A DNA stretch of 64,000 bases from Agarophyton chilense (taxonomy: Eukaryota; Rhodophyta; Florideophyceae; Gracilariales; Gracilariaceae), in contig JARGXX010000031.1 in the NCBI GenBank assembly GCA_030374765.1, positions 620,001-684,000 of the forward strand, in the 5' to 3' direction. Below, one piece after another: positions 22,162 to 32,796 of the stretch. The notes under the pieces are model-generated. The model searched no databases and was not told where the DNA came from. It saw nothing but the letters and a program-made list of their open reading frames with translations. Position 1 is the stretch's first letter. Each line of letters begins with the position of its first letter. A program made the translations under genes and the position numbers.

Positions 22162-23811
22162 ATGTTTCAAAGAGATCAGACCAGACAGCCGTCGGAGTTC
22201 GAGACTCTTTCGTTTCGGCAGACTAGGAAAGTTTTTTTCTCAGCATTTCATTTGTTAGCAACCTTGGATGACGACTCGTTTGGAACAAGGGCTGTCGACA
22301 GCCAAGTGAAGATGCTCAGTTCGCGAAAGGCAGATCGAGAAGGACAAGCCGCAGATGCGCTGGAAGGTGCTTTGTTCCGAATCATTTTGGCAGTTCCAAT
22401 CCGGCGTCGTGGGCAGAAACCGACAGAATACGTTCGTAAGCTACTGTCAAGCGTGATGGGTGACCGAGAAGAAAAATTCCTCAGCGGATGCATCATAACA
22501 GCAGATCGCAGTTATGGGAAACCTTCGTTCATCGAAATTTTTACATCATTCGGACTGGGTTCGGTTTTTTCGATGCCAAATCACCTTCTACGCGTGCATT
22601 TGGCCAATCGATTCTGAACCCAACGCAAAGCGATTTCGAGGAAGATATAGTCGAGGGAAGTGACACTGTGCAAGTGGATTTTGATAACTCCAATACAAAT
22701 CTGGAGACTTTATTAGAAATACAGGTGACAAATGGCGCTGAGCAATCAATGAGGATCCTTGCTCTACAGGAAGTGACTCCATGGTCGCTTCCTGTATCAT
22801 CTTTTGACAAGAGGGACGCTTTTGTTATTAATGACAGCACCTTTTTAGGTCCGGCGTTTTTTGTTGCGACTAACAAAGTGGACAGCGCTGTGTTGACTGG
22901 TTCATACTCAGAAAATTTGGCGTCACGGGCACAAATTCTGGAATCTTTCTGATGAGAAACGTTGAAAGGCAGAAGATATTTGTAAAAGATTCAGAAAGAA
23001 CCATCCAGGATCGTTCATTAAGGCAATGGTTAAAACTACTTTATTCGGAGTGGCTTAGTTCTAATATGTCGACAGAACCGACGATGAGAGGCATTGTCAA
23101 TGAGAGCGCCGTCATGAAAGCTCTGCGAAACATGCCGTTTATAAAGTATCTATTTGATGTGGGAATGATCGCCATGCAAGAGGCACGATATCTGGCCTGC
23201 TCTTCTGAAGCAATTGCAGTACTTGATCTTCGGTTATTAGACGAATATGATATTGATGCGCAGGAAGAAGAAGGGGGGGGATTTTTGGCACTGGTTGACA
23301 TTAAAACGCATGTGGCAGCCACCAGTCTAGGTACCGCAGTATCGCTGGCGTCTGAATATATCCTCAGTTGCGAGGATGGAGACAACGTATTACACAAGTA
23401 TGTACCAAAGGATCGCATGGCTCAGGTTTTACATCAAATGTTGGTTCTAAGTCCTGGAAAATCATCAATGAAAAAGGGAAAGCCAATGGATGCTTTGTGC
23501 CTCTCAAACTTTTTAAGCACGCTGCTCAGACATTCTAGTCGAAGAAAAACGCTGGTGTAGATGGCGCCACGCAACAAAGGGCAATTTTGAGATGTTCGAC
23601 CTCCTATTTTAAATGGGAGCAAAAACTTATTTCGCAGACTCTGAAGACGATTTCTGTGAATGCATTCTTTGGATGGAGTATGTTTGAACGACAGGATTTG
23701 CTTGACTCAGACGCTTCGTTCGGTTCTCTCGACAGATATGTAGTATTCTACTATGTCGGGGAATCCGATAGGCTGATTTTTCGCGAAGTCGCGGTTGGAA
23801 CTCATAAGTGA
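22162..23811 (+). mobile_element. decayed DNA transposon: DDE-like transposase segment plus YqaJ-like PD-(D/E)XK nuclease segment
   Basis: Four consecutive + strand ORFs (22162-22617, 22488-22952, 22952-23560, 23587-23811) read as one protein series in changing frames, so there are at least three frame breaks. The first holds IITADRSYGKPSFIEIFTSF and MPNHLLRVH, a pattern like DDE transposases around the second acidic residue. The third holds RGIVNESAVMKAL, then LACSSEAIAV, then ALVDIKTHVA; these match the YqaJ/lambda-exonuclease-type order NE...SPDG(I)...(D/E)xK, with SPDG changed to SSEA. The last ORF has FKWEQKLISQTLKTISVNAF, which I recall from related proteins in protist genomes. ISL2EU (IS4EU) transposons are known to carry a YqaJ-like protein; membership of that superfamily is an inference. 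No terminal repeats were found. Confidence 0.6.
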
Positions 23812-23922
23812 GTGATATCATCAGACTTGTGATATGAAACGGCACACCACGTAGGATGCCAGGAGGCAGGGTACATTGTCAGAACACGTGGTATCACGAG
23901 TGGAGTGGCTTGCAACGGCGCA

Positions 23923-26900
23923 TGTAGTGGCGATCCACGTGGCCGGTTTTACTACCGTTCGTAGATGTAAGTCCATTTGGGACCGTACCCATACAGTGGT
24001 TTGGCTAAGTGGCTGACCACTGGGTATTATTTATGTATTATTTGGGCACTCACCCTGGCACACAGTATATAGTGTACCAGAGAGGAGCGCCGACTCCAAG
24101 TAAAGGAGACAACATGGGCATCATGACTATTCTGTTCCTCGCTTAGGATTCCTCAACCGGAGATCCGGACGAGCTATAATAGATAGTCAGCCCCCAACCA
24201 CTTCACGAGCCGTCTCGTACGTATGCTACATCAACGTTTTACAATTGCACTGTTCACCCTCGCTGGCGAGTAGTGGCCTTACACCCCACTTCCAGCTCGC
24301 TGGTGTTGTAGCTCTACCACCCCTTTTCCTTCGCCGCAAGCGACCCATCGGCAGTCCGAACGCTGTCGCAGGTGTCTGCTCTCTCCGTTAGAGCGGATAC
24401 TACAGAAGGAATTCGGACAAGCCGAAACGGAAGCTATCACAGAGCTAAAACACGTGCTGATCACAGTTCCTGTGTTATCTCCTCCGAAAACAGATCTTCC
24501 TTACTCTATCGATACGAACGCTGACGATTATCAGATAGGGTGTGCCCTTTTTCAAACGCACGAAGACGGTATACAATATCCCATTGGATACTGGTCGAGA
24601 ACACTGCACCAGGCAGAAAAGAACGACTCTGTGTCAGAAAAATGAAGGCCTTGCTATTGTTTGGGCTCTCACGACCCTCAGACCTTACCTATAGGGTTCT
24701 CATTTCACGGTCAATACCGATCATTCATGCCTCAGATGGCTCATGTCGACTACCCAACCGTCGGGACGCTTAATGCGATGGCGTCTGCGCCTTTCAGAAA
24801 TTAATTTCACAATCAACTACAACAAGGAAACTTCAAACATACACGCTGATACGATATCGCGACTCGAGACCTTGGCAGAAACCCAATTGGAAATCGATGA
24901 TGAGATACCATGTTTGGGAACTGAAATTTTGAGAACGAAAGAAGAGGAACTAGAAGATCTGGAAGAAGAGGATTATCAAATGGAATTACTGGTAGCCCAG
25001 ACTACGGACACTGATCCAGAAGATCAACTCGAACGAATCTCTCCTGAAGAGCTATTACGTGAACAAGTCACAGATGATTTCTGCGCGGCTATCCGCTCTC
25101 GTCTTATCGGGGGGGAGGTGTTGCCTTTTCGTCTCGAAGATCGAAAAATCTTTGTTCAAACTGTTGGATCACCTGAGCAAATCGTGAAATCACACGCTCT
25201 CAAGAGCAGATTACTGCATTTGGCACATTATTTGCAAATGTCTGGTCATCCAGGAGGTACGAAGCCGTATCTAACCCTCAGAAAAGAGTTTTATTGGCCA
25301 ATTTTGGAAATGGATTGTCATGCGGCAGCTAAGATGTGCGTAAAGTGCGCGAGGAATAGAGTGGAGCTCTGGAAAGAGAAGAAACCACTGAAGCTGTTCC
25401 CAGCAATCGCATTTCTACAGTATGTCAGTATTGGCATAGTTGTGGAATTGATCCGCGCGAAGCGGGGAAACAGATACCTTTTGATAATAACTGACCGCTT
25501 CTCTGAGCTGGTTAAGACAGTTCCGCTGAAACGGATTACTGCTTCCGTGATAGAACGAGCGTTTATTCACAATTGAGTTTATTACTACGGATTACCGAAT
25601 ACTCTGCTCTCAGATAATGGCAAGCAATTCCTTGCACACTTCTTTCAAGATGTATGCAGGATACTTGGAGTTAAGAACGTGTTCACCAACCTTGCACTAC
25701 TCGCCGCAATTCGGCACTTCATCGGAGAAAACCCGAAGGACTGGGGTCTGTATACAGACACGCTTTGCTACGCGTACAACACGCAAGTGCATTCGACGAC
25801 GAAGCTAACCTACTTTGAATTGGTAATATCTCGCCGACAAGCGGCTTTGCAAATCAAGGTGGATTCGGACAGATCCGAAAAAGAGTCAATGCCGACGCCA
25901 GATTAGTTTCACCTACGCTGGAGAAATGAGTTGCGCAAACGCACTACACAGGCTGCAAAAGAGATGGGAAAGGCCCAAGCGCGCTGCAAGCGTTATTACG
26001 ACGAGTCAATGCGACGGGCACTCCCGGATATCCGAGGCGGAGGACACGTTTTCGCGAGAGTGGAAATGAAAGATAGCCGGAAGACCGGGGAGGATCAGGA
26101 ACGAAAACTCCGTCATAATTTAGCGCCGATCGCCACAAGACCGCATGAAGTTGTCGAATTTGACGAATATACCGTGGTAATACGGAGAGGTACTGAGGTG
26201 GAGCGCATTTTTCGAAACCGAGTAGTTGGTGCGCCAGATCGAGAAGCTGTCTTACAGCGAGAGAAGTCCACAAGTGGACATATTGAGGTGCAGGAGCTAC
26301 CAAAGCCACTAGTTGTGCATTAGCTCGCGGATGTTCCGCCTCAGGGCGGGAAAATTCCAAAAATTCCACGTGGTGAAAAGAGTTCGGAGATCCGACTTAC
26401 AGGGCTGAATAACAGTTCTGCGAGAAACAGCGCATCTGCCCATGACATAATAATAGCTCCCACTGTAGCAGTGAGAGGAGACACGGTGATCCGCACAGTG
26501 CGCGCGCAGCAAACTGCAGACTCTCCCTCAGTCCACGTGCATGACACGAAAAAAATTGAGGATGAAACCTCACGTATCAGAAGTCTTGAAGGCTCTACAG
26601 GGAGTCCTGATGACAGAAACAAATCGACATTTGGCGTAGAATTAGAACGAACCGAAGCTGAGATCAGCACCTCCATTCTGCAAAACGAATTGAAGAGCGT
26701 TACTCTCCCTGACGAGCGCAGCAGGTCTCAAGAAAAGAAGAAACCAAGAACGGACCCTGCAGTTGTGGACACGCCACATGGAAACAGTATGACTGTATCG
26801 GCCGACCCATTTGCGGCTGATATCGAGCATTTGGGGCGTCTCCCAGATTATCCGGACCACTTAAATCCGTAAGAGAAAAAGCCCAACGGGGCAGGCCTAA

Positions 26901-29900
26901 GACGTACAGTGGCAACTGCAGTCGCGCTTTCTGCGCAAGGTTCAGAAAACCCGAGAAGGAAGATGAAAGCACCGGCCATACCGGAAAGAAATAGGGAAAT
27001 CAGACGACTGGCTTTGAGAACCCTGGATGTGGATGAGACGACAGAACGTGATGACACGATTCTGAACGCTATAGCGACCGCTACGGAATCTGTCGAGAGA
27101 AGTGTCACCCCGACTGAGAATTCCGCAACTGAGGACATGAAATACATCATTGAACACATTCTATATCATAGATGGAATGCAAAGGAAAACAGTTTACTGT
27201 TTAAAGTGCATTGGTTTGGGTCACAACCCTAAGACGATAAATGGGAGCCCATACGCAATCTACTACGACCAAACGTGCTCGCGTACTGCCGACGTGCTAA
27301 ACTGGATGTCCCAGACAATATTGATGACGCTCTCGTCGGTTTGGTTGTGTCAGGAGAGCCTGATCAAATCTGACCCCTACAGAAGTATGAAGTAATTCCA
27401 GAAGGAGGAAGAATGAAGTAGAGGTTCACAAGAAGTGGGAAGTGAAGCCAGAAGAGGAGAGGCCTCGCAGAAAGAAGAAGAAGCAAAGAAGTTGCAGAAG
27501 ATGAAAACGTTTTATTTTGGTTATCTCAAGACTACCGCTAGTCGGTTTATGACAGTGTCCTCAGGCAAGAAGGCTAGAGATTCGAGTTATACGAGTTGAT
27601 GCCCATCGAGAAGCGCAAAAGATTCAGCATCTGCTGTCGATTTCCTTGAACAGGGTGGGGAGGAATCCCAGCGTCTTCGAGGAACTGCCTCAGATTGCCA
27701 AGCTCGGCATCGTGAGAAGCCACTGCGGATCGAACAGGCTCAGGTACAGTGCTCTGCATCGCTGCAGGGACCACTGGCTCTATGCTGTTGTTCTCAAGTA
27801 AAGCGGGATCCTCGAGGATGACCTTTTCTGGCTCTTCGTCGTAATCGATTTCTTGCATCTCGTCAACGAGTGCGTCGGCATTCTGAGAAGTTGGCCCCTG
27901 TATGTAACCAATCAGCTGGGTTGGAGGCATTGCTTGCGAATTTTCCCGCAGAACTTTGGCTTGATCGCTGTCGATATGCTGGCTAGTCCAGGGGTCGTAC
28001 CAGATAAACTCACCGCCGGGACCGGTTCTTCCGCATGAATAGTCGCCACGAGGACGTCCTCTAACCTGCTGTTCAGAAGGAACAAGGGTCCAGTCAATCT
28101 GGTCAATGACATTCATCAGGTGCATAAATTCTTCGTGATTGGCAGGTAAGCCCAGGACGAGCGACAGATCGAGTTCTCTCGCAAGTTGTCGAGCAATCGG
28201 GCTCATATACCACAAACGATACGTGTCGTATACATCCCAAAGGATGAACACCACCATCTTCGCGATGAGTTCACCGTAGAAGACTACCCAATAAGCGGAA
28301 AACGGATCATTTGCGATTAAGGAACCTACGTAGGTGATTGAAGGAGGAATCTCCACAGGACAGCCACGGAGACTCTCGATCTCATGCAAGTCTTGAGGAA
28401 TCGGCACGTAGCGCCCGACGCGAGAGCTATACCGAATTCGCTCCACTTCGAGCATCTGGTATGCAACCAAGTATCCCAGTCGAGATCTGGTACGGCGGTC
28501 CCACCGGGGGAATTCCCAATACGGATTATCCCGTCTGCGGAGATAGCGGAATTCCGTGCGTAATGGAGGACTGTCGGAACAGAAGGCCCCGTTGGATACT
28601 CCACGAACACCGCGCCACCTTTGGACATCCAAAGCAGCTAGGTTCTCGACATATGAGTACGCCTCGCCATTTTTTCTGTCACACCAGGTATCGAATTGCC
28701 AATCCTCATTGGGAGGCACCGAGCCGATAATGCGGCGTAATCGCTGGTACACCAGATGGGTGAATCTTTCGTGCGCCTCGAGCAAGCTCTCGTTTCCGAA
28801 ACGAGAGGCCGCAGTATTTTTGACGGCACAATGGCTCAACCAATATGTTGTAAACAACGCATGCCACGAGATACCATCGGGAAGGCGACCGGCGACCACA
28901 TACTGATTAATCAGCGCTTCGTCGCGGACCGCCGCAGGGAAAACCCAAGGTGCTCAAGCGTAAAAGGCAGAGTGCTGCAGGGGGTTTCGGCCGACGAAGT
29001 CTGTGTAATGTGGGAACCTCTACACGGAGGAGGACGCAGGTGGAAGAACAGCTGCTGTGGTGGAAAGGTAAGCAGGACCAGGACTGGGAGCCGATTGCGG
29101 CAAAGGGACAGTTCGGGAGAGTGGAGCGGAACCTCTAAGCGGTGCAGAAGTCTGCTGAAACGGAGGGTTGTAGAGATCAATATAGGACGTAGGTGGATTG
29201 ACCACGTAAGACGGAAGGTTGCTCATCGCGAGATGTCGGATACAAGAAAAGCTTGAAGGATGGAATAGCGAAATGATCGCAAGGCAGAGTGGGAAAACAC
29301 AAGGTTGTGATACGAAAAGAAAATTCGGAATGTCCGAGAAGCGCGCTGCGATTTCTTTTACAGACAATGAGTAGCGGGGGCTCAGCTCTTAACGGGGGGG
29401 ACATGTAGCATTCTGGATCCACGTGAGTTCGACCGTTCGAAAATACCACGAAGTCGCGATACGGCATTCATAAGCTATTTCTTGGGCTATACTCGATTAC
29501 GAGAAGATATGAGAAGAGTCACTTCATGGAAAGATTTGGACAGGAGAAATTTAATTAGGAAGTACTGTATTTAGGTTACACTGTAAGGTGCCATCACCAA
29601 TTTTTTTATTTGGTATTATCTAGATAATTATGTAGTGGCACGCCACGTGTATGCCTTACTGTAAAGTAATTTTTTTGCCTCTTCGTACATTAAAGGGCGC
29701 AAGGCCCAGGTGAGGACGGCGAAGGCCACCCAACAACCAACCAACCTAAACACCATCTTGGTGAGTCCTAGAAATCCTTAAGTGGTTTCCCACAGAGGGG
29801 CCCCTATAATATCAGTTCTTAACCGTTCTTAGATATAGTTCTTGTTCCGAGGATACCCTCTGCTGTCGCGAAATAACCGCCATTGTTATACATCTTTCTG

Positions 29901-29940
29901 TGTGTGTGTGTTGTTTCTTTGTTATTTTCTCTACTGAAGG
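23923..29940 (+). mobile_element. Ty3/gypsy chromovirus fossil A, broken
   Basis: A broken LTR retroelement. Recognisable parts in order: RNase H (about 24.4-24.9 kb, with YSIDTNADDYQIGCALFQ), the H2C2 zinc-binding region and integrase core (about 25.0-25.9 kb, with SGHPGGTKPYLTLRKEFYWP), integrase C-terminus (about 26.0-26.3 kb), and a chromodomain-like end (about 27.14-27.3 kb). Gag, protease and reverse transcriptase are absent. A long antisense ORF follows (separate entry). LTR-like sequences starting TGTAGTGGC and continuing to CCACGTG occur at 23923 and 29631; they may be the two LTR starts, but they diverge quickly, so the ends given are tentative. There are at least about five breaks. 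The wide divergence suggests an old insertion. Confidence 0.7.
27574..28899 (-). CDS. antisense ORF of chromovirus fossil A, 441 codons
   Basis: A long open frame on the strand opposite to pol, downstream of the chromodomain region. The first codon given is GTG and the frame is open further upstream (residues such as DEALINQY precede it), so the true start is uncertain. The protein is rich in W, Y and R, with two moderately hydrophobic stretches (ITYVGSLIANDPFSAYWVVF and AKMVVFILWDVYDTYRLW) and an acidic, Q/E-rich C-terminal part. It resembles the antisense ORF of fossil B at 56796-58400: shared pattern PPS(I/V)xYxGSxI, then a Y/W-rich block and a charged helix. I recognise no domain. Antisense or extra ORFs between pol and the 3' LTR are known in some plant gypsy elements, where their role is open. 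Confidence 0.55.
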   Translation of the reverse strand: MVAGRLPDGISWHALFTTYWLSHCAVKNTAASRFGNESLLEAHERFTHLVYQRLRRIIGSVPPNEDWQFDTWCDRKNGEAYSYVENLAALDVQRWRGVRGVSNGAFCSDSPPLRTEFRYLRRRDNPYWEFPRWDRRTRSRLGYLVAYQMLEVERIRYSSRVGRYVPIPQDLHEIESLRGCPVEIPPSITYVGSLIANDPFSAYWVVFYGELIAKMVVFILWDVYDTYRLWYMSPIARQLARELDLSLVLGLPANHEEFMHLMNVIDQIDWTLVPSEQQVRGRPRGDYSCGRTGPGGEFIWYDPWTSQHIDSDQAKVLRENSQAMPPTQLIGYIQGPTSQNADALVDEMQEIDYDEEPEKVILEDPALLENNSIEPVVPAAMQSTVPEPVRSAVASHDAELGNLRQFLEDAGIPPHPVQGNRQQMLNLLRFSMGINSYNSNL

Positions 29941-30146
29941 ACAATCTTCAAGGAGGGTTTCTTCGCAGGACTTAGAGAGTTCGCTCGCTTGACGACTAGC
30001 TTGGGCTATGACAAGCTATACCGCTATTGCGTGCTGACGGCCGGTTATGACCGGAAGTGCACACTGGTGGAATACGTGGACTGCACAGATGCCGACGCTC
30101 GAGTGCGAGGCGTGCCACACGTGGCCCGGATTCTACCTAATGGTTA
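29941..30146 (+). other. exon-like open frame in LTR-like debris
   Basis: A 68-codon open frame without ATG, bounded by acceptor-like TTCTTCGCAG (29961-29970) and donor-like GGTTAGTA (30142-30149). It encodes SLGYDKLYRYCVLTAGYD and then CTLVEYVDCTDADARV, protein-like but unrecognised. It sits between two LTR-like tracts, so it may be part of an unknown element or a captured exon. Confidence 0.3.
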
Positions 30147-30800
30147 GTATTATTTAGTAATTTTTAGTATTTATTTAGCTACGCTATCGCTATTTAGTGT
30201 CTATTTTTCGGGCGCGCGCCCACTGTCAGGGGCCGCGCGCCACACTACTTAGGAGGTTGAGCACTACTCCCTAGTAAACACCCTCTTGGGAGAGACCAAG
30301 GAGGGAGTCTTGGCTCTGAACTTTTCGCCTTCGGTGTGTCTTCACCGCATACTGCGTGAGCGCCCGTGGCTCGTTAGTTCATCCACCCCTCTGTCGACCA
30401 GAGTGCTACCACCACCGTTAGTTCATATTTAATCGCCGACACTTGTCGTAGTCTCGCCCCTGTATAGGGTTTCGCCCCCGTTTTCCTCTTGTTCTCCTTT
30501 TTGGGCTCTCCTGAGTGGCCGCCTCACTCACCCCGCTCGTCCACTTCATACGAGTGTTTCCTCGCTTCTTTCCCGACCATCGCCGTGGTACGGCTCCGCA
30601 TAGGATTGGTCACACCCCGGACTGTGCCGTGCTCACCTAAACACTTTAAGTATATCCTGCCGGATTGGCCTCGGTCTTACACCCGACTCCGTCGTGCCTT
30701 TCCAGAGTGGCTCTGTTTCTGTGCTCCGCTGGGACGCGTCTCCTCTGCCTGAGGCGTGTCTCTCAAGAGAGGAAGATTCCGAACATCTTCGTGGTGTCTC
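30147..30800 (+). repeat. LTR-like tract
   Basis: C/T-rich sequence with features shared by the LTRs in this window: an ACACGTGGC-type start just upstream near 30110, a CTACTTAGGAGG block, and TCGCCCCTGTATAGGGTTTC. The last two blocks have counterparts on the minus strand at 34.4-35.0 kb. Ends are not visible. Probably a solo or partial LTR of a gypsy-type element. Confidence 0.3.
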
Positions 30801-31440
30801 CGCTCCAAGCGTTGTCCTACATCTACTATTACCAGGTTATTTGTGTTATCAAAAAGGTTATCGAGCCAATCTCGTGTGCATTATGTACCGCTGTATCTGG
30901 ACATCCGCCGCGTGAATACACGTATTTTCCCCATTGTTCAGGCACAACTGGCTGCTTTCCGTACACTCTTTTCTTATCTAAGAACCGGCGCTCGCAAAGC
31001 GACATCGGCTCTTCGCGGTTATTTATGTGGGTACCCAATGCACTGAGACCTCTACAGTCTTCCATGGAATGCCGCAGGTTTACTTCTCAATATTTGTTTC
31101 ATTCTTCACAATCCTTCTTCCTTTTTCCACAGAGAACGCTTAACTTTTTCCCAAAAAGGTTTTATATGTGTTCTGGGTTGAAGTTTACTGGTTTGAATGA
31201 AATGGTTTCAATTTGTACCAGCTACGTGAGGCATTCTTTTTACAGTTTTGTCCGTGACTTTCTAATCACTACACCTCTCACTTCTGAAAGATGCTGTGCA
31301 GGGAAGAGACAATTCTGGATAAGAGATGTCTAAAATGTTTTGTTTAATGTTGTTGGATTGATCCTGAGTGCGATCTCCAAAGGGGTGAATGTTGAAGCCT
31401 TGACGCTTCGCCTTATGAGATGGTGTTAAGATCGGTGCAC
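30801..31440. other. spacer
   Basis: About 640 bp. A 222-codon ORF at 30665-31333 crosses it, but it has no start context, no domain and a composition like its surroundings; I do not annotate it. Nothing else is seen. Confidence 0.4.
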
Positions 31441-31456
31441 CTCATTTAAGGGGAAA

Positions 31457-32440
31457 GCGCAGCACGACACACGAATTATCACGTGTGCGCTGCGCCTTGT
31501 TTCGCGCCCTTCACTGAAGCAAATAAAGTGAATGGTCTCCGACGGTGGTGACATCCACCGTCAGACAAGTCAAGGCCATGAGAGGCTCTAGCGCTCGAAT
31601 ACCAACAGTTTTCAATGGAAACTGTGGCTCCCGGGATACGTACAGCGTTCCAACGTTGCTGGATTACAGAATTATAGAGTACCAGTAGGGGGTTTCACTC
31701 TTTACTTCACCGCCGGCGTCGAAAGCCATAATAGCGCATTAGAGAAAAATAATCTAGTTGTTCTATTATTATGGGAAAGTGTGCTTTTTAATCACTTCTA
31801 GCAGCGCTTGGAGTATACTAGAAGCCCAAAGTAGTAATTGTCGATTAGTAAGGCTTTTCAGCCTCATTTGGAGATTATAGATCTCTACAAGGGGGCTATG
31901 ATGTCTCCTAGTTCTCTCTCGGACAACCGCGACCAGAAATTGACACCTTTAAACATTATTTTCCTTTGGCATCGAATCCTTCAAGTTTATCAAAAGGGGA
32001 AAAGTTTGCCGCCTGGGGTCGAGTGAGACAACTGCCGCTGGAAGAAGAACCCCATATATTATAAAACTCTGGGAGGCGTTTGCCGCAGCACCGGAGCTCA
32101 GTAAAGTGTTAGTCGCAGGGCGAAGAACCTCCTGTACCAGTTGAACCGACGTGGGTATGGACGAGAGACGGTATGTGTTTATCTATGGTACTGGGTTTGT
32201 CTAGAAACCTCGCAAAGAGTTAAAATTCTGTGACGGTCGTAAGGAATTGGTGGAGATCTGAGATCTAGTACTGAACGAAAAGCTTCCGTAAGTGGTGCCG
32301 CGTAGCCTTTTCTGTAAAAGGCTAATTCCGGTTATAGAATGAAAAACATCGTTTTGTTATCAGCTTTACCCGGGAAGCCTTGTAAAGATTGTACACGCCT
32401 ACTTCTGGTTATCGTAGAAGCGATAAGTCTGGAGAAGTAG
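31457..32440. other. hairpin-rich segment, possible structured RNA
   Basis: Five strong hairpins in 1 kb. 31457-31495: GCGCAGC/GCTGCGC outer and CACACG/CGTGTG inner. 31535-31566: GACGGTGG/CCACCGTC with an outer GTCT/AGAC. 31602-31627: ACAGTTT/AAACTGT. 32303-32324: TAGCCTTTT/AAAAGGCTA with a 4-nt loop. 32399-32440: CTACTTCT/AGAAGTAG enclosing TTATCG/CGATAA. No ORF longer than about 60 codons crosses it. I could not fit it to rRNA, SRP RNA, RNase P RNA, spliceosomal RNAs or group I/II intron cores. It may be a structured ncRNA or a structured part of a transposon. Confidence 0.4.
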
Positions 32441-32504
32441 TTACAAATCCAAAGCGTTTGACTGGAAGCCAGGGAGTCTGATCCCTACTGTCTATACGAC
32501 CACT

Positions 32505-32520
32505 GGCCTCATATGAGGCC
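32505..32520. repeat. 16-bp perfect palindrome, copy 1
   Basis: GGCCTCATATGAGGCC, inside the 18-bp palindrome TGGCCTCATATGAGGCCA. The same sequence occurs at 36214-36229, and a one-base-pair variant at 36235-36250. The copies flank the piggyBac remnant and its inserted material. Confidence 0.85.
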
Positions 32521-32796
32521 AAAATTTCCACATCGATGATTCTTGTAAACTTTGTTAATTACCTTTATATTTTTTGCCTAGACGTTATCAACAATCTCTT
32601 CTTCTCTGGCTTCAACCTCAAAGATCACGAACGATCGTCCACAACCTGTAAACAACATAATCTTTACTTCATTCTTTCATAATTTATCAAATATTTAATC
32701 ATCTATGAATCCCCGTCGTATAGTGTGAAATAGAGTACACACGCGCGCACGTCTCACCATATCACAGAGCGACTTTAAACGCTTCTTTGGCACGCA

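Noticed and set aside
30665-31333. 222-codon + strand ORF
   Set aside because: No domain, no signal and a composition like its LTR-like surroundings; other frames are similarly open.
31440-32500. Group I or II intron, rRNA or SRP RNA as explanation for the hairpins
   Set aside because: No P/Q/R/S core, no domain V-like hairpin and no rRNA signature blocks could be aligned.
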